Positions 16,009 through 27,447 are shown, counted from the stretch's first letter. The stretch: 64,000 nucleotides of DNA from Sphingopyxis macrogoltabida (GCF_001314325.1 NZ_CP009429.1:2418501-2482500); one strand, 5' to 3'. Translations and numbers: made by a program. The notes: generated by a model not told the origin, from the letters alone.

Positions 16009-17142
16009 TCAGGCCGGCTGGCGGCCGCCATGGTCGGGATAGGGCTCCTCGATGCGGACGCCGAGCGCCTCCATCACCGGGAAGTCGTTGAACGAGAAGA
16101 GAAAGGCCGGTTCGGACGGGTCGAGATTGACATGCTCGTGCCACATCCATGCGGGCACACAGAAAATGTCGTGCGTCTCCCAGTCGAACCGCTCGCCGCC
16201 GATAATCGAATAGCCGCGCCCGCCCGCGACATTATAGACGACATTGCCCGTGTGACGGTGCGCCTGCCCGCGAAACCCGCCGGGCAGCATCTGCATATGC
16301 GCACCCATCGTCTGAAGCGCCCAGCCGCCGGTCAGCGGGTTCGCATAGCGCATCATATGCCCGTCGAACGGCGATCCCTCGGACACCGCGGCCAGGTTCC
16401 AGAGCGCATCGCGCACCGTCTCCCAGCGATAGACCATCACCGGCGAATAAGGCTTGTCCCACGCGCCGACGCCCTCGGGCCGCAGCCCCGCGCCGCCATA
16501 GCTCAGCGGCAGGTCGTTCGAGGGAAAAGCGGGGGTCTGGCGGGGTTGGTCGTGGACGGCATAGAAGTTCGTTTCCATGCAGTTCATCAGCGGGATATCG
16601 AGCCCGTCCTGCCAGATCGACACGTCGCCGTCGGCGGCGATGCCATGGTCGTGCCAGCAACCGTTCGGGGTCAACACATAATCATTGGCGCCCAGCGTGA
16701 TATGATGCCCGTCGACGACGGTATAGGCGCCGCGCCCTTCCATGATGAAGCGGTGCGCCGACGCCGTATGCTTGTGCGCAGGGGTGATTTCGCCGGGTTT
16801 CATCGCCTGCATGCCGCTGAACAGCCAGCCGCACACCGCGACATTCTCGCGCCCCGCGTCGCTGTCGTTGAGCAGCGTGACGACGCGCCGCCCCGCTTCC
16901 TCGGGCCGCACCAGGTCGATCGCGCGCAGGCACAGCGCACGCATGTCGGCATAACGCCACAGCGTCGGGCGATAGCGCGTCTCGGGCTCCCACGGCTCGA
17001 TCGCATTGGCGCGCTTCCAGAATGCGCCTGCATTCTGGCCCGCAAGCTCCTGATAAAAGGCTTCGAGTTCGGGCGTGTCGGTGACCCGCGAGCGTCCCAG
17101 CACAGTGTCGCGCGGGTCGATCACGGCAGGGTTATCGGTCAT
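16009..17142 (-). CDS. Gentisate 1,2-dioxygenase-like bicupin ring-cleavage dioxygenase
   Basis: A 377-residue bicupin of the gentisate / salicylate / 1-hydroxy-2-naphthoate dioxygenase family. The N-terminal cupin carries the iron motif AHKHTASAHRFIMEG with the later His in NGCWHDHG. The C-terminal cupin has FRGQAHRHTGNVVYN and AWMWHEH. It cleaves the aromatic ring between a carboxylated and a hydroxylated carbon. It overlaps the nitrilase gene by 4 bases, in a run that begins with kynurenine-pathway genes. The natural substrate may therefore be a tryptophan- or anthranilate-derived acid rather than free gentisate; this part is inference. Confidence 0.8.
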   Translation of the reverse strand: MTDNPAVIDPRDTVLGRSRVTDTPELEAFYQELAGQNAGAFWKRANAIEPWEPETRYRPTLWRYADMRALCLRAIDLVRPEEAGRRVVTLLNDSDAGRENVAVCGWLFSGMQAMKPGEITPAHKHTASAHRFIMEGRGAYTVVDGHHITLGANDYVLTPNGCWHDHGIAADGDVSIWQDGLDIPLMNCMETNFYAVHDQPRQTPAFPSNDLPLSYGGAGLRPEGVGAWDKPYSPVMVYRWETVRDALWNLAAVSEGSPFDGHMMRYANPLTGGWALQTMGAHMQMLPGGFRGQAHRHTGNVVYNVAGGRGYSIIGGERFDWETHDIFCVPAWMWHEHVNLDPSEPAFLFSFNDFPVMEALGVRIEEPYPDHGGRQPA

Positions 17143-18158
17143 GACGGCTTCTCCTCGCTGGCGTCGTCCCCGGCGGGCGGCGCGTCCGCAAACGTCGCCG
17201 GCGCGCGCGGCGTCCGGTCAACGGTCAGGTTGAAGATGTCGAAGCGGTTATAGCCGCCGATGATGTCGTGCATCTGCTTCGGTCCGACGCAGGCGCCGAG
17301 GTCGATGTCGGCATAGACGATGCCCTCGTCGTCGATCAGCGCTTCGCCGACCAGATTGCCGTGCGGGTCAATCACCCCCGACCAGGCGCTACTCCGCCGT
17401 TCGAGCAAGGCGCGGTTTGCGGGGCGCTCGGCGCTCATCGCGGCGATGATCTCCTCGCTCACCGTCGAACAGGCGACGATGGTGAAGACCTTGCCCTCGA
17501 AACTGTGCGCGGTCGCGCGGATGCGGATCGCCTCGGCCATATTGTACGACGCGGGCGCGACGGGCAGCGCGATATAATTGGCGACATGGACGAGTTCGCC
17601 CTGCGACAGCAGCGCAAAGCGCGCCAGCGTGTTGGTATTCTCCCCGCACGCCAGCGTGCCGAGCGGCCCGACCGGCGTGTCGTAAACGCGGATCGAGGCA
17701 CCGTCGCCGCCCGCCCAGGTCAGCTTTTCGGCCCAGGTCGGCACCAGCTTGCGATGACGGCCGAGCAGGCTGCCGTCGGCGCCGATGATCAAATTGGTGT
17801 TATAGAGGGTGCCGACGCTGACCGGATCGCGCTCGTTGATCCCGATCACCACCGTACAGCCATGGTCGCGCGCCGCCGCGCACAGCGCCGCGACCTCGGG
17901 CCCGTCGACGCGGACCGACGCGCGATAGAGGCGCTCGAACCACGCCGATCCCTCGATCGGCGTCATCAGCCAGTTCCAATAAGGATAAGCGGCGACGAAC
18001 ACCTCGGGAAAGGCCACCAATTGCGCACCATTGCCCGCCGCTTTGGCGATCAGCGCGCACGCCTTGTCGACCGTCGCCGTAGCATCGAGGAACACCGGCG
18101 CGGCCTGCACCGCCGCGACGCGCGATCTGGGCAGGAAGGGGGCCGACACGTCGCTCAT
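17139..18158 (-). CDS. Nitrilase / carbon-nitrogen hydrolase family protein
   Basis: A 339-residue nitrilase-superfamily enzyme. The catalytic triad is visible: Glu in FPEVFVAAYPYWNW, Lys in HRKLVPTWAEKL and Cys in LACGENTNTLA. The YPYWNW and CGENTN contexts are those of true nitrilases rather than amidases. It would convert a nitrile to acid and ammonia. It is translationally coupled on both sides (kynureninase before, ring dioxygenase after), which is an unusual partner set. An indole-type or aromatic nitrile, or an amide intermediate of ring cleavage, is conceivable but unproven. Confidence 0.85.
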   Translation of the reverse strand: MSDVSAPFLPRSRVAAVQAAPVFLDATATVDKACALIAKAAGNGAQLVAFPEVFVAAYPYWNWLMTPIEGSAWFERLYRASVRVDGPEVAALCAAARDHGCTVVIGINERDPVSVGTLYNTNLIIGADGSLLGRHRKLVPTWAEKLTWAGGDGASIRVYDTPVGPLGTLACGENTNTLARFALLSQGELVHVANYIALPVAPASYNMAEAIRIRATAHSFEGKVFTIVACSTVSEEIIAAMSAERPANRALLERRSSAWSGVIDPHGNLVGEALIDDEGIVYADIDLGACVGPKQMHDIIGGYNRFDIFNLTVDRTPRAPATFADAPPAGDDASEEKPS

Positions 18159-19396
18159 GTCACCGCCGCCCGCTCATGATATTGCGGCTTGTCCCACGCC
18201 CGCGTTGCGCAAACCCGTTCGAGCCGCGCCACCGCCTCGACGACATCGCCATAACCGAGATAGAGCGGCGTCAGCCCGAAGCGCAAAATGTCGGGCGCGC
18301 GGAAATCGGCAATCACGTCAAATTCCTTGAGCGCCTGGACGATCTGATAGCCTTGCGGGTGCGCATAGGCGACTTGGCTGCCGCGTGCCGCATGCTCCGC
18401 GACGCTTGCCAGCGTAAAGCCATAGGCGTCGCACAAGGGCGCCATCCGCTCGATGAACAGATCGCCGAGCGCCAGCGACTTGCGGCGCAGCTCGGCCATA
18501 TCGGCTTCGAGCAGCAGGTCGACCCCGACCTCGAGCGCCGCGAGTCCGAGCACCGGCGGCGTCCCGCACTGGAAACGCTCGATCCCGGCGGCCGGATCAT
18601 AATCCTCCTCGAAGGCGAAGGGCCGCGCGTGGCCAAACCAGCCCGACAACACCGGCGTCGCCGCATGGTGCCGCGCCGCCGCGAAGAGATAGGCCGGCGC
18701 GCCGGGCCCGCCGTTCAGATATTTATAGCCGCAGCCGATCGCGAAATCGGCATTCGCGCCATTGAGATCAACTGGAATCGCCCCCGCGCTATGGCTCAAA
18801 TCCCAGACGACGAGCGCGCCGACCTCGTGCGCGCGGCGGGTAATCGCCGCCATGTCGCGGACGCGGCCTGACTTGTAATGGACCTGCGTCAGCAGGAGCA
18901 CCGCGACGTCCTCGCTCAGCGCATCGACGACGGCGTCGGGCGCGACCGTCATCGCCTTCACCCGCCCGCCCGAAAACGCCTCGATGCCCTGCATCATATA
19001 GACGTCGGTGGGGAAATTGGTCGCTTCCGACAGGATCACCGACCGTTCGTGCCGTAATGAAAGAGCGGCCGTCAGTGCCTTGAAAATATTCACCGAAGTT
19101 GAATCGCTCGCGACAATCTCGCCGGGATTCGCGCCGAGCAGCCGGGCGATCTTGTCGCCGATCCGCCGCGGCGCGGTCGACCATGAGGCGCCAAGCCACG
19201 AGGTGATCAGCCCCTCGCCCCATTCGTCGGCGACAACCCGCGCCAGCCGTTCGCCCGTCGCTTTCGGCAGTGCGCCGAGCGAATTGCCGTCGAGGTAGAT
19301 CAGCCCGTCGCGCAGGTGGAAGCGCTCGCGAAAGTGCGCGAGCGGGTCGGCGGCGTCGCGTGCCGCGACATCGTTGGCGAACATCGTGTCGGTCAT
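18155..19396 (-). CDS. kynU: Kynureninase
   Basis: A 413-residue PLP enzyme converting L-kynurenine to anthranilate and L-alanine. Family marks are IYLDGNSLGALPK, WSTAPRRIGDKIA, DSTSVNIFK, WDLSHSAGAIPVDLNG and the PLP lysine in GCGYKYLNGGPGAP. The start overlaps the kynB stop by 4 bases and the end overlaps the nitrilase start. No kynurenine 3-monooxygenase or 3-hydroxyanthranilate dioxygenase is present in the window. The anthranilate branch is therefore the one encoded here. Confidence 0.95.
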   Translation of the reverse strand: MTDTMFANDVAARDAADPLAHFRERFHLRDGLIYLDGNSLGALPKATGERLARVVADEWGEGLITSWLGASWSTAPRRIGDKIARLLGANPGEIVASDSTSVNIFKALTAALSLRHERSVILSEATNFPTDVYMMQGIEAFSGGRVKAMTVAPDAVVDALSEDVAVLLLTQVHYKSGRVRDMAAITRRAHEVGALVVWDLSHSAGAIPVDLNGANADFAIGCGYKYLNGGPGAPAYLFAAARHHAATPVLSGWFGHARPFAFEEDYDPAAGIERFQCGTPPVLGLAALEVGVDLLLEADMAELRRKSLALGDLFIERMAPLCDAYGFTLASVAEHAARGSQVAYAHPQGYQIVQALKEFDVIADFRAPDILRFGLTPLYLGYGDVVEAVARLERVCATRAWDKPQYHERAAVT

Positions 19397-20022
19397 GCAA
19401 GCTCCCTCAAAATCGCGCGCACCGGGCTCGCGTCGGCGCCGACGATGCGCAGCGGCAGCGCGATCAGTTCGTACCGCCCCGACGGTACGTCATCGAGCAC
19501 CAGCCCTTCCAATATCCGCATGTCGGCCGCCTTCACCGCCTGATGCGCATCGAGCGTCTTCGACTGTTCGGGGTCGAGCGAGGCGGCATCGGTGCCGATC
19601 AGCCGTACCCCCATGCCGCCGAGCCGCGCGATCACCTCCGCGGCGATTGCGGTAAAGTCGCTGTCCCACACATGGTGCGGAAACGTCTCGTATGTCCTGA
19701 GCAGCACCCGCTCGGCGCCCGCGACCGCATCCCAGTCGATATCGCCGACCTCGACCCGCCCCTGCGCATGACGGACATCGATCAGCACGCACGGCCCGAT
19801 ATAGGGATCGAGATCGCTATCAGCCGACGAGACGCCGTCATTGGCGTAATGCAGCGGTGCATCGCCATGCGTCCCCGCGTGGAGCGGCGTCGACATGCCG
19901 CCGACATTGACCGGACAGCCATCGCCGATCACTGCATGGCTATGGAGCGCGAAAGCAGGCTCGCCAGGCCACACCGGCACCCCGGCATGGAGCGGCTGCG
20001 AAATGTCCCAGATCCGGCTCAT
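19393..20022 (-). CDS. kynB: Arylformamidase (kynurenine formamidase)
   Basis: A 209-residue metal-dependent cyclase-family hydrolase converting N-formylkynurenine to kynurenine and formate. The metal motif STPLHAGTHGDAPLHY (HxGTHxDAPxH) is intact. Also seen are the N-terminal IWDISQPLHAGVPVWPG and the ALPLRIVGADASPVRAIL ending typical of KynB. It overlaps both neighbours by 4 bases, consistent with a kynA-kynB-kynU transcription unit. Confidence 0.95.
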   Translation of the reverse strand: MSRIWDISQPLHAGVPVWPGEPAFALHSHAVIGDGCPVNVGGMSTPLHAGTHGDAPLHYANDGVSSADSDLDPYIGPCVLIDVRHAQGRVEVGDIDWDAVAGAERVLLRTYETFPHHVWDSDFTAIAAEVIARLGGMGVRLIGTDAASLDPEQSKTLDAHQAVKAADMRILEGLVLDDVPSGRYELIALPLRIVGADASPVRAILRELA

Positions 20023-20924
20023 GCGCCTGCTCCGCCGCTATAATCGCCGCCTTCGCGCGGTGCCGCCATCAGCGTGCGCATCGACCAGAGTTCGGGGAAG
20101 AAGCTGAGGCTCAGCGCCTTGACCAGATAATTGACCCCCGACGAGCCGCCCGTCCCCGGCTTGTGACCGATGACGCGCGACACCGTCTTCATGTGTTTGA
20201 AGCGCCACTCCTGAAAATAATATTCGAGCGCGGTGATCTTCTCGGCGAGCATATAGAGGTCCCAGTGATGCTCGGGGTCGGTGTAGATCGCGAGCCACGC
20301 CTGCTCGACCGCTTCGGACGGCGCATAAGGCTTGGTCCAGTCGCGCTCGAGGTGATCGGCGGGAATGGCGAAGCCGCGCCGCGCGAGCAGCTTCAGCAAC
20401 TCGTCGTAAAGCGACGGCGCCTCATAGGCCGCGCGCAGCCGCTGCGTGGCTTCAACATCATCCTTGTGGACGATCATCATGTCGCCGCGCTTGTTGCCGA
20501 GCAAATATTCGAGCTCGCGATATTGCTGCGACTGGAACCCCGACGCGCGGCGCAGAAAGCCGCGGAAAGTCAGGAAGTCATGCGGCGTCAGCGTCGCGAG
20601 CACCTCCCAGCTATGGATCATGTGGCGCTGGATCGTCGCGATGCGGTCGAGCCCCTTGCCCGCGATCTCCAGCCGGTCGCCCCGGATCGCCTCGACGACC
20701 AGCCGCGCCTCGTGCAGCACCAGCTTGATCCACAGCTCCATCGTCTGGTGCATGATGATGAACAGCATCTCGTCGGGCTTGTCCGACACCGGCACCTGCG
20801 CCGAGAGAAGCTGTTGCGTCTGGAGATGACGCGCATAGGTGAGGCCATTGTCCCACTGGATCGTCTCGCCGTCGATTTCGGTTTCGAAGACGGTGGTGCC
20901 GTCGTCCTTGCTCTGCCGGATCAT
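20019..20924 (-). CDS. kynA: Tryptophan 2,3-dioxygenase
   Basis: A 301-residue heme dioxygenase giving N-formylkynurenine from L-tryptophan. It contains the TDO signatures LTYARHLQTQQLLSAQ, PDEMLFIIMHQTMELWIKL, ASGFQSQQYRELEYLLGNK and the C-terminal HKPGTGGSSGVNYL substrate loop. Size is normal. It overlaps phhA and kynB by 4 bases each, placing phenylalanine and tryptophan oxidation under one transcript. Confidence 0.96.
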   Translation of the reverse strand: MIRQSKDDGTTVFETEIDGETIQWDNGLTYARHLQTQQLLSAQVPVSDKPDEMLFIIMHQTMELWIKLVLHEARLVVEAIRGDRLEIAGKGLDRIATIQRHMIHSWEVLATLTPHDFLTFRGFLRRASGFQSQQYRELEYLLGNKRGDMMIVHKDDVEATQRLRAAYEAPSLYDELLKLLARRGFAIPADHLERDWTKPYAPSEAVEQAWLAIYTDPEHHWDLYMLAEKITALEYYFQEWRFKHMKTVSRVIGHKPGTGGSSGVNYLVKALSLSFFPELWSMRTLMAAPREGGDYSGGAGA

Positions 20925-21808
20925 GGGCGCGCGCCTCCGTTCATGAAGGCCGGCCCCGGGCGGACCGGCTGCAGGGGGCCATCATAGGCGCGGTCGCCGG
21001 GGAAAGCATCTTCCGGTTCGAGCGGAACATCATCCGCGATCCTGCTGTAAATGGAAGAAAAATCGGTTTCCTCGGTGGCGGCGAGCAGCGCCTCGAAACC
21101 CTCGACGACGAAATAGATGCGCTGAAATTCGTCGAAATGATATTTGGTCCGCATCACCCGCTCGATATCGAGCCAGATGCGGCACGGTTCGGGCGAGGTC
21201 AGCGCCGCGACGGTCTCGGCATAGCTCGACAGCAAGCCGCCGCCGAAGGCGCGGAGTTCGCCATCCTCGACCACCAGCCCGAATTCGGTCGTATAGAGCC
21301 ACAGCCGCCCGAGAAAATCCGACGCGCCGAGCTTTTCGGCGCGCAGCCCCGCCTGCCCATAGGCGACCAGAAATTCCGAAAAGGCCGGGTTGGTCAGCAT
21401 CGGGACATGGCCGAAAATGTCGTGAAACATATCGGGCTCTTCGCTGTAGCCGATCTGCTCGGGCGGGCGCAGGAAGTTGGCGGCCGGAAATCGCTTGTTC
21501 GCGAGATGATCGAAAAAGGGCTCGTTGGGGATCCAGCCGGGGACCGCGACGATTTCCCAGCCGGTCGCCGGTTTCAGATGGCGGTTGAGCGCGGCAAAAT
21601 CGGGAACCCCGGCGGGCACCGCGCGCAAGATGTCGAGCCCGCGCAGAAAATCCGCGCAGGCATAGCCGGGCAGCGCCGCCGACTGCTGCTCGAACAGCGT
21701 CCGCCACGTCGCATGCTGCGCGGCGGTGAACGCCGTCCAGTCCTGCGGCATCGTCCAGTCCGCGGCGACCCCTTCCGGCGGTGCATCGAAAATATGTGTC
21801 GCAGCCAA
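20921..21808 (-). CDS. phhA: Phenylalanine 4-monooxygenase
   Basis: A pterin-dependent aromatic amino acid hydroxylase of about 295 residues converting phenylalanine to tyrosine. The iron site FHDIFGHVPML (two His) and the later Glu region (WLYTTEFGLV) are present. The chosen start is the TTG at 21808, preceded by GGGAGAG at correct spacing and giving a bacterial PhhA-like N-terminus (AATHIFDAPPEG). Longer in-frame starts at 21859 and 21868 lack a ribosome site. It is the first gene of the minus-strand aromatic operon. The Lrp-family gene across the divergent gap is the likely regulator. Confidence 0.92.
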   Translation of the reverse strand: MAATHIFDAPPEGVAADWTMPQDWTAFTAAQHATWRTLFEQQSAALPGYACADFLRGLDILRAVPAGVPDFAALNRHLKPATGWEIVAVPGWIPNEPFFDHLANKRFPAANFLRPPEQIGYSEEPDMFHDIFGHVPMLTNPAFSEFLVAYGQAGLRAEKLGASDFLGRLWLYTTEFGLVVEDGELRAFGGGLLSSYAETVAALTSPEPCRIWLDIERVMRTKYHFDEFQRIYFVVEGFEALLAATEETDFSSIYSRIADDVPLEPEDAFPGDRAYDGPLQPVRPGPAFMNGGARP

Positions 21809-21941
21809 GCGCGCTCTCCCAAAGCTGACGGGGAGGATAGGCTGGCGCGCCGCAAACATTGTCCGCAATTTGCGGCTGGCAGCCGCTCGAAATCATCAAT
21901 CGTTTGGCATTATTCCAAAAATGAGGGACGTTGTTCTTCGC

Positions 21942-21977
21942 AATCGCGAGATATCATGCGCTATACGCGATTTCTCG
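21942..21977. promoter_or_regulatory. Candidate operator in the phhA-maiA divergent region
   Basis: AATCGCG (21942-21948) and CGCGATT (21966-21972) form 7-base arms 17 bases apart. An interlocked CGAGA (21947-21951) / TCTCG (21973-21977) pair overlaps them. Phased dyads of this size suit an Lrp/AsnC-type protein, and such a gene lies downstream of maiA. Inference only. Confidence 0.35.
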
Positions 21978-22018
21978 AATCAGGGCGGAACGACGCAGCA
22001 ACGCAGAAGGAAGACAAG

Positions 22019-22660
22019 ATGAGCCAGACCATCCTGCACGGCTATTGGCGGTCGAGCGCCGCCTACCGCGTCCGCATCGCGCTGAACGTCAAGGGGATCG
22101 CCTATGAACAGGTCGCGCACGACCTGCGCGCCGGCGAACAGCGCGATCCCGCCTATCTCGCTATCGCCCCGCACGGCCTCGTCCCCGCGCTCGAACATGA
22201 CGGCGCCGTGCTGATCGAAAGCCCCGCGATCCTCGAATGGATCGAGGCGAAATGGCCCGAACCGCCGCTGCTCCCCGCATCCCCCGCCGATGCTGCGACG
22301 GTGCGCGCCATCGCGGCGCTGATCGGCTGCGACATCCACCCGCTCAACAATCTGCGCGTCCTCACCCGGCTGCGCAGCCAGTTCGACGCCGACAATGCGC
22401 AGGTCAAGGCATGGATCGCGCACTGGATCGGCGAAGGCTTCGGCGCGCTCGAAGCGCTGATCGCGCGTGTCGGCGGCCGCTACGCCTTCGGCGACACCCC
22501 GACCTTCGCCGACTGCTATCTTGTCCCGCAGGTCTATAACGCCGAACGCTATAACGTCGATCTCGCCGCCTTCCCGCGCACGCTGGCCGCCGCGGAAGCC
22601 GCCCGCGCCCTTCCCGCCTTCGCCGCCGCGCATCCCGACCTGCAGCCGGATTTCCAGTGA
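22019..22660 (+). CDS. maiA: Maleylacetoacetate (maleylpyruvate) isomerase, zeta-class GST
   Basis: A 213-residue glutathione S-transferase-fold isomerase. The zeta-class active-site motif SSAAYRVRIALNVKG is complete. The thioredoxin-like domain is followed by an all-helical C-terminal domain with GDTPTFADCYLVPQVYNAERYNVDL. AGAAGGAAG precedes the ATG. It isomerises maleylacetoacetate in phenylalanine/tyrosine breakdown, or maleylpyruvate in gentisate breakdown. With phhA and a gentisate-type dioxygenase divergently encoded, either role fits. The stop overlaps the Lrp gene start. Confidence 0.9.
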   Translation: MSQTILHGYWRSSAAYRVRIALNVKGIAYEQVAHDLRAGEQRDPAYLAIAPHGLVPALEHDGAVLIESPAILEWIEAKWPEPPLLPASPADAATVRAIAALIGCDIHPLNNLRVLTRLRSQFDADNAQVKAWIAHWIGEGFGALEALIARVGGRYAFGDTPTFADCYLVPQVYNAERYNVDLAAFPRTLAAAEAARALPAFAAAHPDLQPDFQ

Positions 22661-23133
22661 CTATGGACCGGCTCGACTGGAAAATCGTTGCGGCGCTCGA
22701 ACAGGACGGGCGCCAGTCCTTTGCCGAACTGGGCGAGACCGTCGGCCTCTCCAAATCGCCCTGCTGGTCGCGCGTGCGCAGCCTCGAAGGGTCGGGGATC
22801 ATCCGCGGCTATGCCGCCTCGCTCGATCCCGTCGCGCTCGGCCTCGCCGTGCAAAGCTTCGTCGAGGTCCGCATCAACCTCGACGCGCATAGTGAATTCG
22901 AGGCGGCGGTGCTCGCCCACCCCGCGGTGGTCGAATGCCACACGACGGCCGGCGACGGCGATTACATCCTCAAGATTTTCGCGCGCTCGGTCGACCATCT
23001 CGACGAACTGCTCCGCTACGATCTGTCCAAGCTGCCGGGCGTCCACGGGCTGTCGACCGTCGTCTGCCTGAAAACGATCAAGCAGCAGGGCCGCCTCGCG
23101 GAATGGGCGCGCACCACCGAACAGCGGCGCTGA
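22657..23133 (+). CDS. Lrp/AsnC family transcriptional regulator
   Basis: A 158-residue regulator with an N-terminal winged helix-turn-helix (ELGETVGLSKSPCWSRVRSLE) and a C-terminal RAM/effector-binding domain (VECHTTAGDGDYILKIFARS). It may start at GTG 22657 (overlapping the maiA stop) or ATG 22663. Coupling to maiA and the divergent phhA-kyn operon make phenylalanine/tryptophan-responsive control of that operon likely. This is by analogy with PhhR- or KynR-type systems and has not been shown here. Confidence 0.88.
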   Translation: MTMDRLDWKIVAALEQDGRQSFAELGETVGLSKSPCWSRVRSLEGSGIIRGYAASLDPVALGLAVQSFVEVRINLDAHSEFEAAVLAHPAVVECHTTAGDGDYILKIFARSVDHLDELLRYDLSKLPGVHGLSTVVCLKTIKQQGRLAEWARTTEQRR

Positions 23134-23146
23134 GTGGTCCGTCGGC

Positions 23147-23185
23147 TTCGCAAACTTCGCCGCTTCGCAACATCGCCTTCGCAAA
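23147..23185. promoter_or_regulatory. Triple TTCGCAA motif upstream of acnD
   Basis: TTCGCAAA (23147), TTCGCAAC (23164) and TTCGCAAA (23178) are same-orientation copies with 17- and 14-base steps. The same triplet with identical steps is at 27057-27095, and complementary copies sit before the regulator gene at 29913. Probably binding sites of that ScfR/PrpR-like protein (inference). Confidence 0.6.
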
Positions 23186-23239
23186 TCTTGACCTTTTCAG
23201 CCGTTTTCGCGGAGCCCGCGCCCGCCGATAGCGCGCGGC

Positions 23240-25857
<2,618 letters not shown>

Positions 25858-25861
<4 letters not shown>

Positions 25862-27051
25862 CCTCAGCTCCTCCCCAACTCCGCGTTCCCGCCACCTATA
25901 TGCGCGGCGGGACGAGCAAGGGCGTCTTCTTCCGCCGCGAAGATCTGCCCGAGGCAGCCCGTGTCCCCGGAACCGCCCGCGACCGCTTCCTCCAGCGCGT
26001 GATCGGCAGCCCCGACCCCTATGCCGTGCACATCGACGGCATGGGCGGCGCAACGTCGAGCACCAGCAAATGCGTGATCGTCGCGCCGAGCGCACGCGCC
26101 GATCACGACATCGACTATCTCTACGGCCAGGTCGCGATAGACGCCGACTTCGTCGACTGGTCGGGCAATTGCGGCAACCTCTCGACCGCCGCCGGCGCCT
26201 TTGCGATCCACGCGGGCTATGTCGTCCCGGCCGGCGACGGCGTCTGCACCGTTCGCATCTGGCAGGCGAATATCGGCAAGACGATCGTCGCGCATGTCCC
26301 CGTGGCGGGCGGCGCGGTCGTCGAGACCGGCGCCTTCGAACTCGACGGAGTCCCCTTCCCTGCGGCCGAGATCGTCCTTGAATTTATCGATCCGGCCGAG
26401 GACGATGGCGAAGGCGGCGCGATGTTCCCGACCGGCAATCTCGTCGACACGCTCGACGTCCCGGCGGACATCGTCGCGGGCGGCAAGCTGAAAACGACGC
26501 TGATCGACGCAGGCATCCCGACGATCTTCGTCGATGCCGACGATTTCGGCCTCACCGGCACCGAACTTCGCGAAGCGATCAACGGCGACGCCGACCTGCT
26601 CGCGCGTTTCGAGCGGCTGCGCGCGATCGGGGCGATGCGCATGGGACTGATCGGCTCGCTCGACGAAGCCGCGACGCGCCAGCATACGCCAAAGATCGCC
26701 TTCGTCGCGCCGCCCGCGCGCTATCTCGCATCGAGCGGCAAGACCGTCGCCGCCGAAGACATCGACCTGCTCGTCCGCGCCTTTTCGATGGGCAAGCTGC
26801 ACCATGCGATGATGGGCACCGCGTCGGTCGCCATCGCCGCTGCCGCGGCAATCCCCGGCACGCTGGTCAATCGCGCGGCCGGCGGCGGCGAACGTCAGGC
26901 CGTTCGTTTCGGCCATCCGTCGGGGACATCGCGCGTCGGCGCGGAGGCGAAGCGGGTCGATGGCAAGTGGACCGTGACCAAGGCGGTCATGAGCCGCAGC
27001 GCGCGCATCCTGATGGAAGGATTTGTCAGGGTGCCGTCCGATGTCTGCTGA
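25858..27051 (+). CDS. prpF: 2-methylaconitate cis-trans isomerase
   Basis: A 397-residue protein of the diaminopimelate-epimerase fold. N-terminal PATYMRGGTSKGVFFRREDLP, then DGMGGATSSTSKCVIV and DWSGNCGNLSTAAGAFAI are the PrpF signatures. The C-terminal FGHPSGTSRVGAEAKR is also typical. It converts 2-methyl-trans-aconitate to the cis isomer and is required where AcnD replaces PrpD. Its start overlaps acnD by 4 bases. Confidence 0.95.
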
Positions 27052-27056
27052 GGCGC

Positions 27057-27095
27057 TTCGCAAGTTTCGCCGATTTGCAGGTCCGGCTTCGCAAT
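27057..27095. promoter_or_regulatory. Second triple TTCGCAA-type motif, before the small ORF and prpC
   Basis: TTCGCAAG (27057), TTTGCAG (27074) and TTCGCAAT (27088) reproduce the 17- and 14-base steps of the acnD leader. The homology continues through ACCTTTTCAGCC to GCCGATA and close to the next start, so the whole leader of roughly 90 bases appears duplicated. The element overlaps only the last intergenic bases after prpF and may drive a second promoter. Confidence 0.55.
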
Positions 27096-27148
27096 CCTCC
27101 ACCTTTTCAGCCATTTCCGGCGTGCCTGCGCGCGCCGATAAGGCCGCC

Positions 27149-27433
27149 ATGCTATCCAACGCCCCTGTTCACGGCCTCGACCTCCTCGCCCGCATGGCTG
27201 CGGCCGCCGCCGACCGCGCCGCGGCGCGGCTATGCGGCGCGATCCGCCTCGCCGACTGCCAGTCGCTCGATCTCGCCGAGGATCTCGATGCCGCCGACCT
27301 CGCCATCGAAAGCTGGGCGGTGCGCGCCGATGAAGGCCGGGCCGTCATCGCCGTTTTCGCCACCACCCCGCAAGCGGACGGCGGGCGCCGCATCGCTGCG
27401 TCGGGCCGTTTCACCTTCGCTGCCCTCACCTGA
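27149..27433 (+). CDS. Conserved-looking hypothetical protein in the prp cluster
   Basis: A 94-residue protein with no recognised motif. The N-terminal half is Ala-rich and helical ([21 protein letters not shown]). The second half looks like beta strands ([20 protein letters not shown], then [13 protein letters not shown]), which loosely recalls a hot-dog or small alpha/beta fold. It has its own copy of the acnD-type leader and sits 14 bases before prpC, so it is very probably a real cotranscribed gene. The in-frame extension to 27023 overlaps prpF and the motif triplet and is not favoured. Confidence 0.65.
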   Translation: MLSNAPVHGLDLLARMAAAAADRAAARLCGAIRLADCQSLDLAEDLDAADLAIESWAVRADEGRAVIAVFATTPQADGGRRIAASGRFTFAALT

Positions 27434-27447
27434 CCGGAGAAAAGATC

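Noticed and set aside
20925..21868. Start of phhA at TTG 21868 or ATG 21859
   Set aside because: No ribosome site at either, while TTG 21808 has GGGAGAG at proper spacing and a typical N-terminus.
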